Source: Diadema setosum
Lineage: Eukaryota > Echinodermata > Echinoidea > Diadematoida > Diadematidae
Assembly: GCA_033980235.1 (NCBI GenBank)
Contig: CM067059.1
Span: 17,928,100 to 17,992,099 of the forward strand
Direction: 5' to 3'
Length of the DNA: 64,000 nt
Below, one piece after another: positions 11,693 through 23,269 of this stretch. Each line of letters starts with the position of its first letter. The first letter of the stretch is position 1. The position numbers and the translations under genes are program-made. Below the pieces are notes generated by a model. That model saw only the letters and a list, made by a program, of their open reading frames with translations, made no database searches and had not been told where the DNA came from.

Positions 11693-13770
11693 GGGTAATA
11701 TGAATAAAAAAAAAGCATAGACTGTGCTTTTTTTTTTTATTCTGAGGACATCCAAACTTTAGATATGATAAATGTGATGGCCCAAATAAGAGAGATCTGA
11801 CGACATGCAACTTCATCGCCAGCTATATAGGACAACCACATAGGAGTACAAATGGCATAAGAGATAAGACGAGGTTGTTACATTTCACTGTGTGTTTGGT
11901 TCATATTATATGCCAAATATTATAATTCAATGATGTTTTCAGAAAATAGGTTATAATGTTCTACAGCTAATTCGAGGACCACATTTGCTGTAAGTGAATA
12001 TCAAAGTTTATGTTAAACCTAGTTCAGACTTCCCGAGGTTGGATAAGTGAAGTGATAGTAAATTTCTGCTAATTTCATTGTTTTGTCATTCAAATTTCAT
12101 ATTAGACTCGGCAATCAATTTTGCTTCAATTTCTCAGGCATCAAAATATCGTCATTCAAAACCGTTTGTCATCGTTCAAATCAACTAAGTTATTAACTGA
12201 TTTGCGTGCTCTAAATTATTGATGGCAGAATGCTCGTACATTTTCGGCAAAGGTTATTTAACTCCTGCATCTGTCCCAAATTCTTTCCGAGTATTCGGAA
12301 ATGAATAAAAATTTTGCTAATGAATAAAAAAGATAATTCAAATTTAACCTGTCCATCATTACTTTAACCTAAACTGAATGTTGAAAAGTCTACACATGGA
12401 TTACACATGATGCAAATAAGTATGTTTAAATGAATATCACAAATGGGGAATTTGATGATCCAAATCAAACTAAATATGATAATTCAGATTATAAACATAT
12501 TATGAAGTTCATAATGCAATTACAGATGAATATTAGAGATAAAGATATATATGAACAACCTGTAACGGGGATTATTACATACTGTAATCGACATGACGTG
12601 TTTGGCAAAAGAAAAAAAACGGATATTCAAAACAACTACGGCTGATCATGATGATGAATTCTAGATGAAAAGTAAAAGTTACAGGCAATAATTACTTGGA
12701 CATAATCACTCTTGCTTGGTGATATATAATAACTACAGTAGATATACTTGTACTGCGACAGTCGCTTGCTCAAAAACGAAATTAAAAGAGGTTTTATGCT
12801 TATCGAGCCGATGACACTGAAGTGAGTGGCTCCCTTTTTACCATACGTCCTATGCTACGTTTTTTGTCCGATGACCTCCAATTGTGTTGAGTTTCCTGAG
12901 AAAATCATTTCGAACAAAATATGCTTTATTTCTTTTAACCCATTTTGGTTATCACTGTAACCCGCACACAAAAGCAAGCTGTCAATAACTTTAATGTGCT
13001 TTCCCAATGATGTGTGGTTAGGAAAAGTCACTAGCATGGCTCGATATCATTTCTTCAAGTGAGATAGGAAACATGATTTGATAAGTTTTGTGCATTTTGT
13101 TTTACATTTTTTGTAGTGATTTTTTTTTTGTGCCTAATTAACACATTTTTCTAGTAGCCTCTCCATAAAAGTTGAGATAACACCTGCTAATCTGCTTCAG
13201 AACAATATAACTAAAACAATCAAAGGTTGTTTTAAGGAAATATTCATTAATTGTTGAAATGGTTGTAGCGCCATCTTGATTTTTGTCTTTATTTCTGATG
13301 TGGTAAGCACTATTTTCTTGTAAGCTTTGGACCTTTGAATGCACTAAATTTGTCAAAACAAGGCAAAAAATATGTTCCTTTGTCTTTGTAGGTTTGTAAT
13401 AACAGCACAATTTGATTCTGTTTTACTACACATGTCCAATTCATAATTTAGAACAAATCAATTGAATATTATTTTGGAAATTTGTCTTTGTTTTCAGCGT
13501 ATTTTGACTGAGTGCACCCCCATCCGGTGTTTTTAGTGAAATCTTGATTATGTCATTTTGTAGTGCATCATATACTGTACATATGTGCCAAATTTCAGAG
13601 GGATTGGTTGAAAATCTGGAAATTATCAAGGGGAAATCTGTGCCTGTCTTTGGTCACGGAGGGAGGTAGTTTTGCAAGGCAATTGCAGTTGATATTTTGC
13701 AGGGTCAAAGGTCAGCAGTCAATATTCATTGGTATTTTGCCTCTTCCGGTTTTCGCCATTCACTTTACAC
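11693..13770. other. AT-rich non-coding stretch
   Basis: I see no gene or clear repeat. The open frames are short, have no recognisable domains and match AT-rich background. Confidence 0.6.
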
Positions 13771-13815
13771 AGGGAGGTGGGAAGAGAAGGAGTGGAATCT
13801 CTCTTCCCACCTCCC
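13771..13815. repeat. Perfect 17-bp inverted repeat (hairpin)
   Basis: AGGGAGGTGGGAAGAGA at 13771-13787 is exactly inverted at 13799-13815 across an 11-bp spacer. The same core hairpin occurs at 8111-8143, so this is a recurring sequence rather than a chance match. Confidence 0.85.
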
Positions 13816-14273
13816 TGCTTTACATGTAAACATTCCGATCGACCACGAAGAGAAAACATTCAAGGACGTCTGGTGTCAGTTACACGCTCCAAAGAAGAAC
13901 ACCGATAAATCAACTCATACAAGGTCAACCACTTCCAGCAGCACTATGCGTCAAACAATGACTAGTCCATTTGCCCTCAATAACTGCACAGTGACCATCA
14001 AGTTATTACAACTCTCCAAATTGAGACACAAGCAAAAATAAAGTGTAAAAGCGTTCAGATGTTTGAAGTTCGCCTGTTACAACTACATATGTATCTTTGA
14101 AGTTGGAATTGAATGATTGTATTATACATTGATGAATGATTTTTCAATTCTATCACGTAATACTTCGTACAAGCTTCAGAGGGTTGCATATTCCTCGTGC
14201 TTCAGGCAGGAGCTTCACACAGGTGGAAGATTCAAAGTCTATTGTCATGATAATGAGTTTGAGTCTTCGAGTG

Positions 14274-14281
14274 TATATAAA
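14274..14281 (+). promoter_or_regulatory. Candidate TATA box of the DIRS-type element
   Basis: TATATAAA lies 89 bases upstream of the probable gag start codon at 14370. A start site about 25-30 bases downstream would give a short leader. This is a positional inference only. Confidence 0.4.
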
Positions 14282-14369
14282 GGAGGTGGATATTCCACGC
14301 CTCTCATCTTTTTCTTGTGTGAACAGCAGGAGGTCACGTCTTCGTCTTATCATACGCAGTTTCTCAACT

Positions 14370-15491
14370 ATGGATATGTCGGAAGTCGGGGGACAGTCGA
14401 CGGGCACAGTCCCGTCCACAGCTGCTGTGCCGTCGATGGCGGATTTCGAACTGTCAAAAACGCAATTGGCAGCTTTAATGGAGAACCAACCATCTGACGC
14501 TCAACATCCCGCCGGGCAGCATGCGAAGCATGTGCCCCAAACTGCCGGCGGGCATCCTCGGCGTAGCCGGGATGATGAAGATGACTTGTTAAGCATCTTT
14601 GCGGAGTCGTCTGTTGTATCCCAGTCGTCCCCCAGCCGTCAGGTCAGCTATGACCCAGAAGCGGACCTTGAGATTTTCTCCGCTGCACAAGTGAACAAAA
14701 ACACTGGCTTTGACTCTGACGACGAATTATATGGTCATGGCCCCGAGGTGCTTGGAAAGCCCGTTTTCGTCGCACTTTCTACCCGGCTAACAAAAGCCGT
14801 GACCATGCCGCCAAAGACTGAGTGTCTTGAAAAACTGGATAAGCAATATCTGACGCCTGCAAACGCCCCGGCGCTGTGTGCCCCCCGTGTCGATGAACAG
14901 CTATGGGCGTCCATTCCTACCAGAGCTAGAGCGGCCGACTCTCGAGCCCAAAAATTTCAAAAAGCCGTAGTGCGAGGAATGATCCCTTACGCCCATATCC
15001 TGGCAGAACTTCATGATGCTGCCGACGACAAGAGGGCAGTTGATGTGAGCCGCGTCAAACGATTGGCGCTGGATGGGATAACGCTGGCAGGACACGCCAC
15101 GTATGAAATCTCGATGAAGCGTCGAGAAGATTTAAAGCCATCTTTCAACCCAAGGTATCGGGGAATTTGCAGCCGAACCGTGCCAGTGGGTCAGACACTT
15201 TTCGGTGGTGACCTTTCGGCGACCTTGAAATCAGTGGGAGATACCTATTTGGTGGGGCAGAAGATCGCCCCGTCAGTAGGAAGATACCGCCGCCGTTTCG
15301 GCAACCTCACGAGTGGCAGACGTCCGGCGTTTCGCCCGTATGACAACTACCGCGATACGCGGTCAGGCAACCGTCACGGACCTCCACAGAGATCGTTCCG
15401 GCCCACCACGATCTCTCGTCCTCCCCCTCCGAGATTTCGGGAGACTGCTGGCCAGCAGCGAAATGCCCGTGACGACTCTTCAAAAAACTAG
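14370..15491 (+). CDS. DIRS-type gag protein (ORF1)
   Basis: This is a 373-residue frame from the first ATG downstream of a TATA-like box, in a frame open further upstream to 14136. The N-terminal half is acidic and Ser/Pro-rich. A middle block of about residues 165-290 contains RAADSRAQKFQKAV, a downstream ITLAGHATYEIS and MKRREDLKPSFN, then the PVGQTLFGGDL region. This is the conserved order of DIRS gag-like proteins. The C-terminus is Arg/Pro-rich and suits nucleic-acid binding. The protein is expected to package element RNA. The frame ends in TAG at 15489-15491, directly after A AAA AAC, where the RT frame overlaps in -1. It appears intact, which suggests a fairly recent copy. No exact subfamily can be given. 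Confidence 0.75.
   Translation: MDMSEVGGQSTGTVPSTAAVPSMADFELSKTQLAALMENQPSDAQHPAGQHAKHVPQTAGGHPRRSRDDEDDLLSIFAESSVVSQSSPSRQVSYDPEADLEIFSAAQVNKNTGFDSDDELYGHGPEVLGKPVFVALSTRLTKAVTMPPKTECLEKLDKQYLTPANAPALCAPRVDEQLWASIPTRARAADSRAQKFQKAVVRGMIPYAHILAELHDAADDKRAVDVSRVKRLALDGITLAGHATYEISMKRREDLKPSFNPRYRGICSRTVPVGQTLFGGDLSATLKSVGDTYLVGQKIAPSVGRYRRRFGNLTSGRRPAFRPYDNYRDTRSGNRHGPPQRSFRPTTISRPPPPRFRETAGQQRNARDDSSKN
15482..15488 (+). promoter_or_regulatory. Candidate -1 ribosomal frameshift site, A AAA AAC
   Basis: The zero frame reads AAA AAC TAG at the end of gag. Slipping one base back puts the ribosome in the frame of the RT-RNase H protein, open from 15488 to 17053. A AAA AAC is one of the classic X XXY YYZ heptamers. 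I see only a weak five-base stem just downstream (GAAGA/TCTTC around 15523-15539), so a stimulating structure is not established. Confidence 0.55.
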
Positions 15492-17053
15492 TAAGTTCAA
15501 AACATCAACAATTCCAGGCAGGAAGACTCAGGTTCTTCAGACACGCTTGGTCGGCTATAACATCCAGTCAGTGGGTAATTGATGCTATCACTGGCTACAA
15601 AATCAATTTTGATTCTACTCCCAAACAATCACGAAACTCCCTTTCTTTTCCTTTCTCCCACGAGGAGAAAGCTGCCATCGAAAAAGAAGTCAATTTGCTT
15701 TGCCAGAAAGGTGCAATTAGCGAAATTGCTAAGGGAGATGTTGCCTTTTTATCCACTATATTCACAGTTCCTAAAAAATCAGGAGATCTCCGACCAATTA
15801 TCAATCTGAAGAACCTGAACGCCTTTGTAAAACATGAACATTTTAAAATGGAAACGTTCAGATGTGTTAAGGAACTGTTATCGCCATACGATTATTTAAC
15901 GACAATTGATTTGAAAGACGCTTATTTCACAATTCCAATGGCTGATGAGCATCGAAAGTTTCTATGTTTTTCGTGGAATGGAATATTCTACTGTTTTAAT
16001 TGTTTACCTTTCGGCCTATGCTCGGCCCCACGAGTATTTACTAAAGTCATGAAACCTGTCATTTCGTCCCTTCGATGTAAGGGAATTCGTGCAGTTATTT
16101 ATTTGGATGACATTCTCATTTTTGCACGTTCTCAAGAAGAGAGCGCACAAAATACTACATGTGCCGTCGAATTGTTGACAAACTTAGGGTTCCTAGTCAA
16201 CTTCGAGAAATCAAGTACTACACCTAAGACGGCTTTGATTTATTTGGGTCTTCAGCTAAATTCGGTTGCAATGACAGTTAGTCTACCTCTCGAAAAAGTG
16301 GTGAAATTAAAGAGTTGCGGTCGAATTCTGTTATCGTCAAACCGAGTTACTATCAGGGACCTGGCAAAGTTTATTGGTTTGATTATTTCCACTTTTGATG
16401 CGATCCCTACGGGGCGGCTGCATTTTCGCACATTAGAATGGTTCAAGACAAAGGAGCTTAAGAAATCAAACGGAAATTTCAACACTCATGTCCAGCTGGG
16501 GAAAAAGGAGCTCCAGGAGATAGCCTGGTGGGTTTCTCAGCCTATTGAAAGTTTTCAGACATGCTTAGTTTTGCCCGACATATCCATGACAGTGAGCACT
16601 GATGCAAGTAATTCAGGCTGGGGAGCCTTTTGTCAGAATGACGGCTCCTTTGTTCAAGCTAGGTGGTGGCAAGACGAATCACTTTTGCATATTAATGAGC
16701 TTGAACTCCTCACAGTATATCGAGGAATCCAAGCGCTCTGTGATGTAACTACCAATACACACATTCACGTGAAATCAGATAGTAGCACAACAGTGGTTTA
16801 CGTGAACAAGATGGGAGGAAATACCCCAAATCTAGACTGCATCGCAAGGGAAATTTGGTCGTGGTGCCTTAGTAGGAATGTTTGGCTCTCGGCCTCTTAC
16901 ATACCAGGCATTCATAACATTGAGGCCGACACTCTGTCTCGAAAGGACATGAACAAAGAACTTAGCCTTCGACCACATAATTTTGCGATGGTTCTGTCTA
17001 GGTCATTTACACCTGATGTTGATTTGTTCACTAGTAGACACAATGCCAGATAA
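15488..17053 (+). CDS. DIRS-type reverse transcriptase-RNase H (ORF2)
   Basis: This frame of about 521 residues makes element cDNA. The stretch from 15512 has the pre-RT segment (HAWSAITSSQWVIDAITGY). RT blocks follow: LRPIINLKNLN, TIDLKDAYFTIP (first catalytic Asp), LPFGLCSAPRVFT and YLDD (catalytic pair). RNase H follows with the acidic set visible in STDASNSGWG, INELELLTVYRG, VKSDSSTTVVYV and HNIEADTLSR. There is no in-frame ATG near the start and the frame enters in -1 from gag, so a fusion by frameshifting is the simplest model. It ends abruptly in DLFTSRHNAR where family members continue, so the C-terminus is cut. The recombinase is missing. Enzymatic residues look intact. Confidence 0.85.
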   Translation, partial: LVSSKHQQFQAGRLRFFRHAWSAITSSQWVIDAITGYKINFDSTPKQSRNSLSFPFSHEEKAAIEKEVNLLCQKGAISEIAKGDVAFLSTIFTVPKKSGDLRPIINLKNLNAFVKHEHFKMETFRCVKELLSPYDYLTTIDLKDAYFTIPMADEHRKFLCFSWNGIFYCFNCLPFGLCSAPRVFTKVMKPVISSLRCKGIRAVIYLDDILIFARSQEESAQNTTCAVELLTNLGFLVNFEKSSTTPKTALIYLGLQLNSVAMTVSLPLEKVVKLKSCGRILLSSNRVTIRDLAKFIGLIISTFDAIPTGRLHFRTLEWFKTKELKKSNGNFNTHVQLGKKELQEIAWWVSQPIESFQTCLVLPDISMTVSTDASNSGWGAFCQNDGSFVQARWWQDESLLHINELELLTVYRGIQALCDVTTNTHIHVKSDSSTTVVYVNKMGGNTPNLDCIAREIWSWCLSRNVWLSASYIPGIHNIEADTLSRKDMNKELSLRPHNFAMVLSRSFTPDVDLFTSRHNAR

Positions 17054-17130
17054 ATATTGCCCGCACTGAAAGAATATTGCTGTCGTCTTCGACTCGGGCA
17101 ATATTCTTTCAGTTTGGGCAATATTTCTGG
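17046..17130. repeat. 85-bp imperfect palindrome
   Basis: CCAGATAAATATTGCCC at the left is inverted as GGGCAATATTTCTGG at the right. The inner ACTGAAAGAATATTGC is inverted as GGGCAATATTCTTTCAGT. It abuts the broken end of the DIRS-type ORF2 and supplies its stop codon. It could be a tiny MITE or the relic of a rearrangement. Confidence 0.75.
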
Positions 17131-17279
17131 TATCTCACTCGAGGCCAGTCAATATTATATAATTGTTCAGGTTATTGGCTGAAATCTATGACTAAGCTAC
17201 TACTCTGGAAATGCTTTCATAGCAAAAAATAATCCTTAGATATATGCCATTTCAAAATGCACAACTAGAACTTGCCACC

Positions 17280-17898
17280 TCAGGTGGTACCAATAACACA
17301 TTTTTCGGGTCTTGGCCCATGGACTAATTCAGGAATATTTACAAACCTTCTTCTCTAGAACCAGAAGTGACAAAGTGAAGTAATACTATGAGGTAGTACA
17401 TTGATGACTGTAGTTTCAAGTTTGTTCATTGCAGATCCAGGGGTGCCCGTCCCCTCTTGTAGCCAGGGGGTGAGGGGGGAGGGGAGGGATCCAAATGCGG
17501 GCCTAAATTGCACATTTTCTTAAAAACAACATGATGGATTTTCACCAAAGTTGGCAGGTAGCATTCCATTCCCTTGGGGGCCCCAGGGGGCTCAACCTAC
17601 CAAATTGGGGAATAGGCCTATTCAAATATATTCTCTAGAATCAGAAGTGATAGAGCTTTACGTCAGGACTTTTTTTTTTAAATCTGCATAATCAAACTCT
17701 CAAAGTACAGTTTATTTTTCAGTTGTTTTTACCAGTGTGATGGAATATGCAAATGAGCACAATGCCCCCAGCTCTCAAATAAAGCTATACCCCTCCCGCC
17801 CTCCAAGTTTGCGATGTTCTCAGTTAAGAGTCTGCAAGAATAAGTGGAAGGTGAATTTGCAATGCTCAGGTGAGCACGAGACCCGTGATCTCTTGTTC
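17280..17898 (+). repeat. CTCAGGTGAGC-family repeat, copy 1
   Basis: It shares phrases with 39449-40067 in the same order: CTCTAGAA(C/T)CAGAAGTGA, GTACATTGATGACTGTAG, TGATGGATTTTCACCA, and the end CTCAGGTGAGC followed by GAGACCC and CTCTTGTT. The left end is not well defined. No coding sequence. Confidence 0.7.
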
Positions 17899-18569
17899 TT
17901 AGGCGTGACAGATTTAGTATAGCGAGCGTTCGGCCGCGTGGGGAATGCTCGCGTTCCTCCTTTTGTTAGGGGACGCCCCTATTCCTCCTGCGTGCAGAAT
18001 GGGGGGTTTAATCCCTCTATTCATCAGCCTAATGAGGGCGTTCCTTGGACGCAACAGAACGGGCTTGCTCACAAGTCGCATTCATGGCGTTCCTCTCCGC
18101 TTTAGGAACGCAAGGATTATCCCAACCACGTGCTTTCCGCGCACGGCTTCACCTTTGAAAAGAACAATTTGCGCCGGCAAGTGCACAATTCACAGTGGAC
18201 GCCAGAATTCCACATCGTTCTTGCAAGTTAAAATAAATCGCGTGGCAAAAACGAGTGAGAGAAATCGCGCACTCCACATGCTCGCATACGCTACGGAGTA
18301 ACATTGCACGAGTTCGCAAAATTCTCACGACTCGCAGTTTCCAAGCGTCATGAACAGGATTGGTATTCCAAAAGTTTTGCCAAAGTTTTGCGATTATTCA
18401 CAAGCGAGAAGTTGCATTCTGGTTTACTTTTCGATGACATTAGTCAAGGCTCGACACTTACGGGGCCACCAAAAACGCGCGTCGGGCCACCGAAATTTCA
18501 GAAATGAAGATTTTGGTACGATCGGGCCACCAAAAAAGTCGGATGTTTGCCTTTACTTTCGAAAATGAA

Positions 18570-19200
18570 CAGCGGTAACAATCGGCTCCGTAAGATGCTA
18601 AAATAGATGTCAGTTGTTTAAATTACTCTTAATTTTGGAAATGAATAACGGTAATATTCGACTCCGTATGATACTAAAATAAATGTCGGATATTTGCTTA
18701 TACTTTGGGAAATTAATAACGGTAAGAGTCAGCTCCGTACGGTGCTTAAATTAATGTCAGATAATTGATTTTGCCTTCGGAAATGAATAAGGATAACATT
18801 CGGCTCCGGAAGATGGTGAAATAATTGTCGAATGTTTGCTTTGACGTTCAGAAATGAATAATAATGATATTCAACTCTGTATGATGATAAAATAAATTTC
18901 TGATGTTTGCTTTTATGTTCGAAAGTAAATAGCAATAACATCAGCTCCGGAAGATGCTAAAATAAATGTTGAATGTTTCCTTTGACGTTCGGAAATGAAT
19001 CAGAGTAATATTCAATTCCGTATGGTGATTAGATAAATGTCGGATATTTGCTGTACTTTCGAAAGTAAATAGCAATCACATTCGGCTCCAGAAGATGCCA
19101 GAATAAATGTCAGATAATTGCTTTTACTTTTGGAAGTGAATAGCGGTAACATTCTGCTCAATACCATGCTAAAACAAATGTCGGATTTGTTATTCCACAC
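18570..19200 (+). repeat. Tandem array, unit about 70-73 bp, about 9 copies
   Basis: The unit centres on CGGTAA(C/T)ATTCGGCTCCG, then GATGCTAAAATAAATGTCGG and a TTTGCTTT(T/G)AC(T/G)TTCGGAAATGAAT part. Copies diverge by small substitutions. Related TTCGGA(A/T)TAA(T/C)GAAC phrases continue less regularly to about 20230. No coding capacity. Confidence 0.8.
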
Positions 19201-21930
19201 TGCTCGACTGATTAAAAAAAAAAACTGTTACGATTCGCTAAAGTTTGTTATTATGCTGAAGGTTCGCTTTTCTTTTTTTATATAAGTTTCGAAATTTCGG
19301 AGGTTATATAGCTGATACGAAAACGAAGTTTCTTACCACGAATATGATAATTTCTTTACAGATAAACGACCCACCTTTTTTTTCCATTTTCGGATGAATG
19401 AACCATCTGAATATTTTTTTTCCCCCGGAATGATGAATATCGTGCAAAGAAGTAAACGATGTCACGTTCAGAAATAAACCCCGATATTCCCGTCACAGGA
19501 AAAGATTCGGCGTTTTTAATTTTCTTTTAGCCAAAAATGACATAAGTTTCGTACCATGCACGTAATTCATTCTCACATTTACGAACCTTCGGAATAATGC
19601 CACAAATGGTATTAACGAGCCCTAATACAATTTTGGATTAACACATTACATAAGGCATATCAAATTTGCGTGTTTTGTGGGTTCAGCAAAAAGAACCATC
19701 GGATTTACGAACCTTATTCTTCTTTCGGAATAATGAACATAAGGCAAAGGAAATAACGATGCCATAATAGGAATTCAAATTATTTTCTTGCCTCAAAGAT
19801 TTTCCATACTTATTTTCCGAACTACTAACCCCCAATGCCAGACTAAAAATCCGAAAATTAAATAAGCTCTGCTTTCTGATGTTTTGTTAATCCCAGAAAT
19901 TAAAAGGAACAAGTTGTGTTATTCGTTTTCAGAGTAACGTAATTAATTTAATATCCCGATAAATGCACCCTTAGAATCACAAAATTCGTGCGGTTTCGGA
20001 TTAATGAATCGTATTTATTTTTCACATTAACGAATATCAATACGGCAGAGGGAATTTTCGAGAATATTATAGCGAATCTTATTTAACTTTCGCATTACAA
20101 GAACCTTACAGGTGCAACGAACATCAAAATATAAGAACGATGTCAGACTAAAAATTGAAACTGTATAGTTGCTTTAAGAATTTTACCTCCCGTCTATATT
20201 GATTTTCCGATCTAAATCTAAAAATGAAATAAAACAAAACAAAACAAAACACGATGAAACGCGCTATTATTGCCGAACATAGAATACATCCCCATTAATA
20301 GGTGGAACAAAATAACAACAGAAAAAGATGCAGAGAGAGAATGATGGGCGGGAGAATGGTCTAGGAGGTCGAAGATCTTTTGTGTGTGTGTGTGTGTGTA
20401 TGTGTGTGGAATTGAATATTACATGTACATGTTGTGCACAGAAATCTGTCAAAGTCTGTCAAAGTGTGTCAGAGTCACGAGAAATCAAGTTTTAGTTATG
20501 CCTATAGATATAAATGTGGATTCTACAGACTCTAAAGCTACGTTGTATTTGCCTGAGATGCAGTGCGCTGTGGGTATACTAGTATATGCAGTTGAAACAT
20601 TCTCCTGTCCCCCCCCCCCCCCCACCTTCGCATTCTAAGTCTTGTTCGGATCGTTCCAGTCTTCGCCCCGGCGAACTTCTATAGCTATCACACGCTGTTC
20701 TCACGGCGTCTGATCAGGCTATAGACTATCAATATTTTCCGTCCCGTCCCGCTGCGGACCGCCTCCAAGTTTTGTTAGGGTCTATTACGTGCCGTCGTGT
20801 TTCATTGCATTCATCCCATTTTATCAAGGCATACAAAATTCCTCATTAGCACCGGGACTGCCGTGGCAATTGTGATGTGATGTGATGTGACACGGCATCC
20901 ACGGCAATCACGTCCTGTCACATTTGCCTATCTCGTCTCACAGCGTTGTTTCACGTCTGTCCCATTTTGTCCGTGATGGCCTGAAATGTGACTGCCGTGG
21001 TTGCCGTGAACATGTGTAAACGCGGCTTTTAGCTTTACATAATCCAATTCCACATCCCTTTAAACCTTAAATACGAATATTTGTACGCTATTGTCAGTAG
21101 TTCACTTTCTAAAAAGCAAAAACAAACGAACAACCAAACAAACGAACGAACAAGTAAACAAACAAAACCATGACAATCTCTTAAAATTCAGGTTCTGTTT
21201 CCGTTCAAGCTCACAACCTGATTCTTTCCCTAAACGAAACAATACAGCAGTCGTTCTTTATAGCGACGCACGACGGCGTTTACGCTCCTCCTCTGTCACT
21301 TCATAAGGCGAAAGCATTCTATATGAGGAGTCAAAGAAAATCATCCAATAAGACGGTATCTATCATCGACCAATACGGCAGCCTGATGTGAACTTCGGTG
21401 TGTTTTTGTCCGTGCCGCAAAATGAATACGTCGGTGCGCTTTTGTGTGTCGGGTGCATCTTTAGCAAGGAGCTACAAGTTTTGTTGCTTGTAGCTCCATG
21501 GCTGTTATTGCTGCCCCAAAACAAGGGAAGCAGAAGAAAAAGGGCATACCTGCTATTAAGAAAAGCCTCTTTTAAACGAGGATGTTTCTTGCTGCTATTC
21601 CCTTCCGATTGTAAAAACTAAAGAGGGTGCTTTATAAGCAATTATGAATACCTGAATTGAAAGGACCAGAGGATACCCATTCTGTAGGCGACGTAAAAAG
21701 CATAGGAAAGCCAATTGAGACAATTGGTGCTGGTCAGTCGTCTGCCGAGATCATGGTAATTGCATGTACAACAGTACTATAAACCATCAAAATTAATGTA
21801 TACACACGAATGTAACATTGATACATATCTTTCTCATAATCTGTCACTTTGAAACACTGCATAAAATATGAAGTACCACTGACTTGACTCAGCATGACAT
21901 TAAAGCTTTCTAGTATCACATTATTGTGTT
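19201..21930. other. Non-coding, TTCGGATTAACGAAC-like phrases and microsatellites
   Basis: Scattered TTCGG(A)ATTAACGAACC-like phrases continue from the array to about 20230. AAAAC repeats lie near 20228-20250, (TG)n near 20381-20407, and an AAACAAACG run near 21119-21165. No gene is recognised. Confidence 0.55.
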
Positions 21931-21931
21931 A

Positions 21932-22112
21932 CGGGGGGGGGGCATTTAATAAATCTGTTTGTACAGTTACGAACAACTTACGAGCGACTGGTGATCAGTT
22001 CTGATGTGCTATACTTATCAGAATTTCCATAATTCAGCACAAGAACTTATCATCAGTCACTCGTAAGTCGTTCGTATCTTTACGAACAGCTTTATGACCC
22101 CCCCCCCCCCTT
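21932..22112. mobile_element. 180-bp MITE with long inverted repeats
   Basis: Arms of about 80 bp face each other. ACGAACAACTTACGAGCGACTG at the left corresponds to AGTCACTCGTAAGTCGTTCGT at the right. The outer edges end in G-run and C-run respectively. No coding sequence. Confidence 0.8.
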
Positions 22113-23269
22113 CACTGCGTTTCAAGCAGTGGAATATAATTGTATCCTAACAAAATATAATAAGATTAAGGCATTTCGTTTTCTAGTTCACGAACTTTCG
22201 GAATAACTTTTTTATTTTGTGTGTGTGTGTGTTCTTGAATATTCATCAAAACGAACTCAATTGCATTCTATGTGATTAACGAAATTTTGGAATAATTAAT
22301 TGCAGACAGAGATGAAAATGACCGTTACTGTTTCTTGCATATTTCTCAGTTTTTATGTTCACAACGATGTTCCTCGCTTTGTGATTACGTTTGGTCCATC
22401 CATCGCGTTTCCCGCAAGCTTGAAAAAGGAGCTAAAATTCACGCAAGGAGACGGGTTTTCTTCCACGAGAGACAAATCATTTGTAGAAGATGCACTGTCC
22501 TTCCCGCCTGTTATAAAGATAACCTATCATACACTATATACGGCTAGCACTGTATGTAGTACTGAAGAAATTTTTCCTGGTGAGAGTCGGTAGACTTATC
22601 CGTTCCAAGCGCGGGTAAATTAGTAAGTCTTCTCTCAGGACATTAGGTTTTACCCAGAACTTTACGGAATCCGCATATCGTCTTGCTGACCTATAAGAAA
22701 ATAAGCCCAAACATTACATTTTGCCAGTTAACAAATAGCCAGGTTAATTATTGTTGCACAAGTTGTCATTATAATACGCTTTGCAAAAAGTAGGCTTACT
22801 TTCAATCTTCACTGATGAGCTCTAAACAGCCCATTACATAACCAGGGAAGAGGGATAATTACATTCATAGTTTAAATGAGTTTTCTTAACCCGTTCCTCC
22901 CATTCTCCAAGAGCCTGAAATGCTCAAAAGCGAGATTCTCTTTGCAGGTCGACTTGAGAATGGACAGGTTGGTATTCCTCCTGTGCGGAAACAGTCAAGC
23001 TGTAGGCCTATTATGACAGTATCCCCTTTCCATGGTCAACTACAATACCATGTGCCATCAAACAATGAAAGTATCGATCGGGCACCAGGTATAGGTATGA
23101 ATAGACATTGCGCTAATGGGCTCACAAACTCTTTTGTTGTACACAAGAATATTGTCACTGGAGGCTCTACTGAGCTGAGCCTCTATCGCTGTGTACATCT
23201 TAATTCGAGTTTTATTGCGAAAGAAGCACATATTATACGCGAAGTTAGTAACGGCAATGCACAAAACTT
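22113..23269. other. Non-coding stretch
   Basis: It contains a (GT)n run near 22219-22231 and a 117-residue frame at 22920-23273 with no recognisable domain. I see no splice-flanked exon. Confidence 0.5.

Larger units (their letters stand above)
14270..17053 (+). mobile_element. DIRS-type retrotransposon, 3' truncated
   Basis: The element carries a DIRS-type gag and an RT-RNase H frame with no internal stops. After the RNase H, the tyrosine recombinase and methyltransferase-type frames expected in this order are missing: coding sequence stops where a 85-bp palindromic repeat begins (17046). No terminal inverted repeat or internal complementary region is visible on either side, so the left boundary is arbitrary. 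Placement in DIRS rather than Ty3 rests on the gag pattern and on the YLDD-containing RT with adjoining RNase H. Confidence 0.8.

Noticed and set aside
13697..14041. 114-residue frame upstream of the DIRS-type gag
   Set aside because: It crosses the 13771-13815 hairpin and has no family resemblance. It could be leader or flanking DNA.
15695..15697. TTG as a start codon for the DIRS-type RT
   Set aside because: The family's pre-RT segment lies upstream in the same open frame, so the coding part starts earlier, probably by frameshift from gag.
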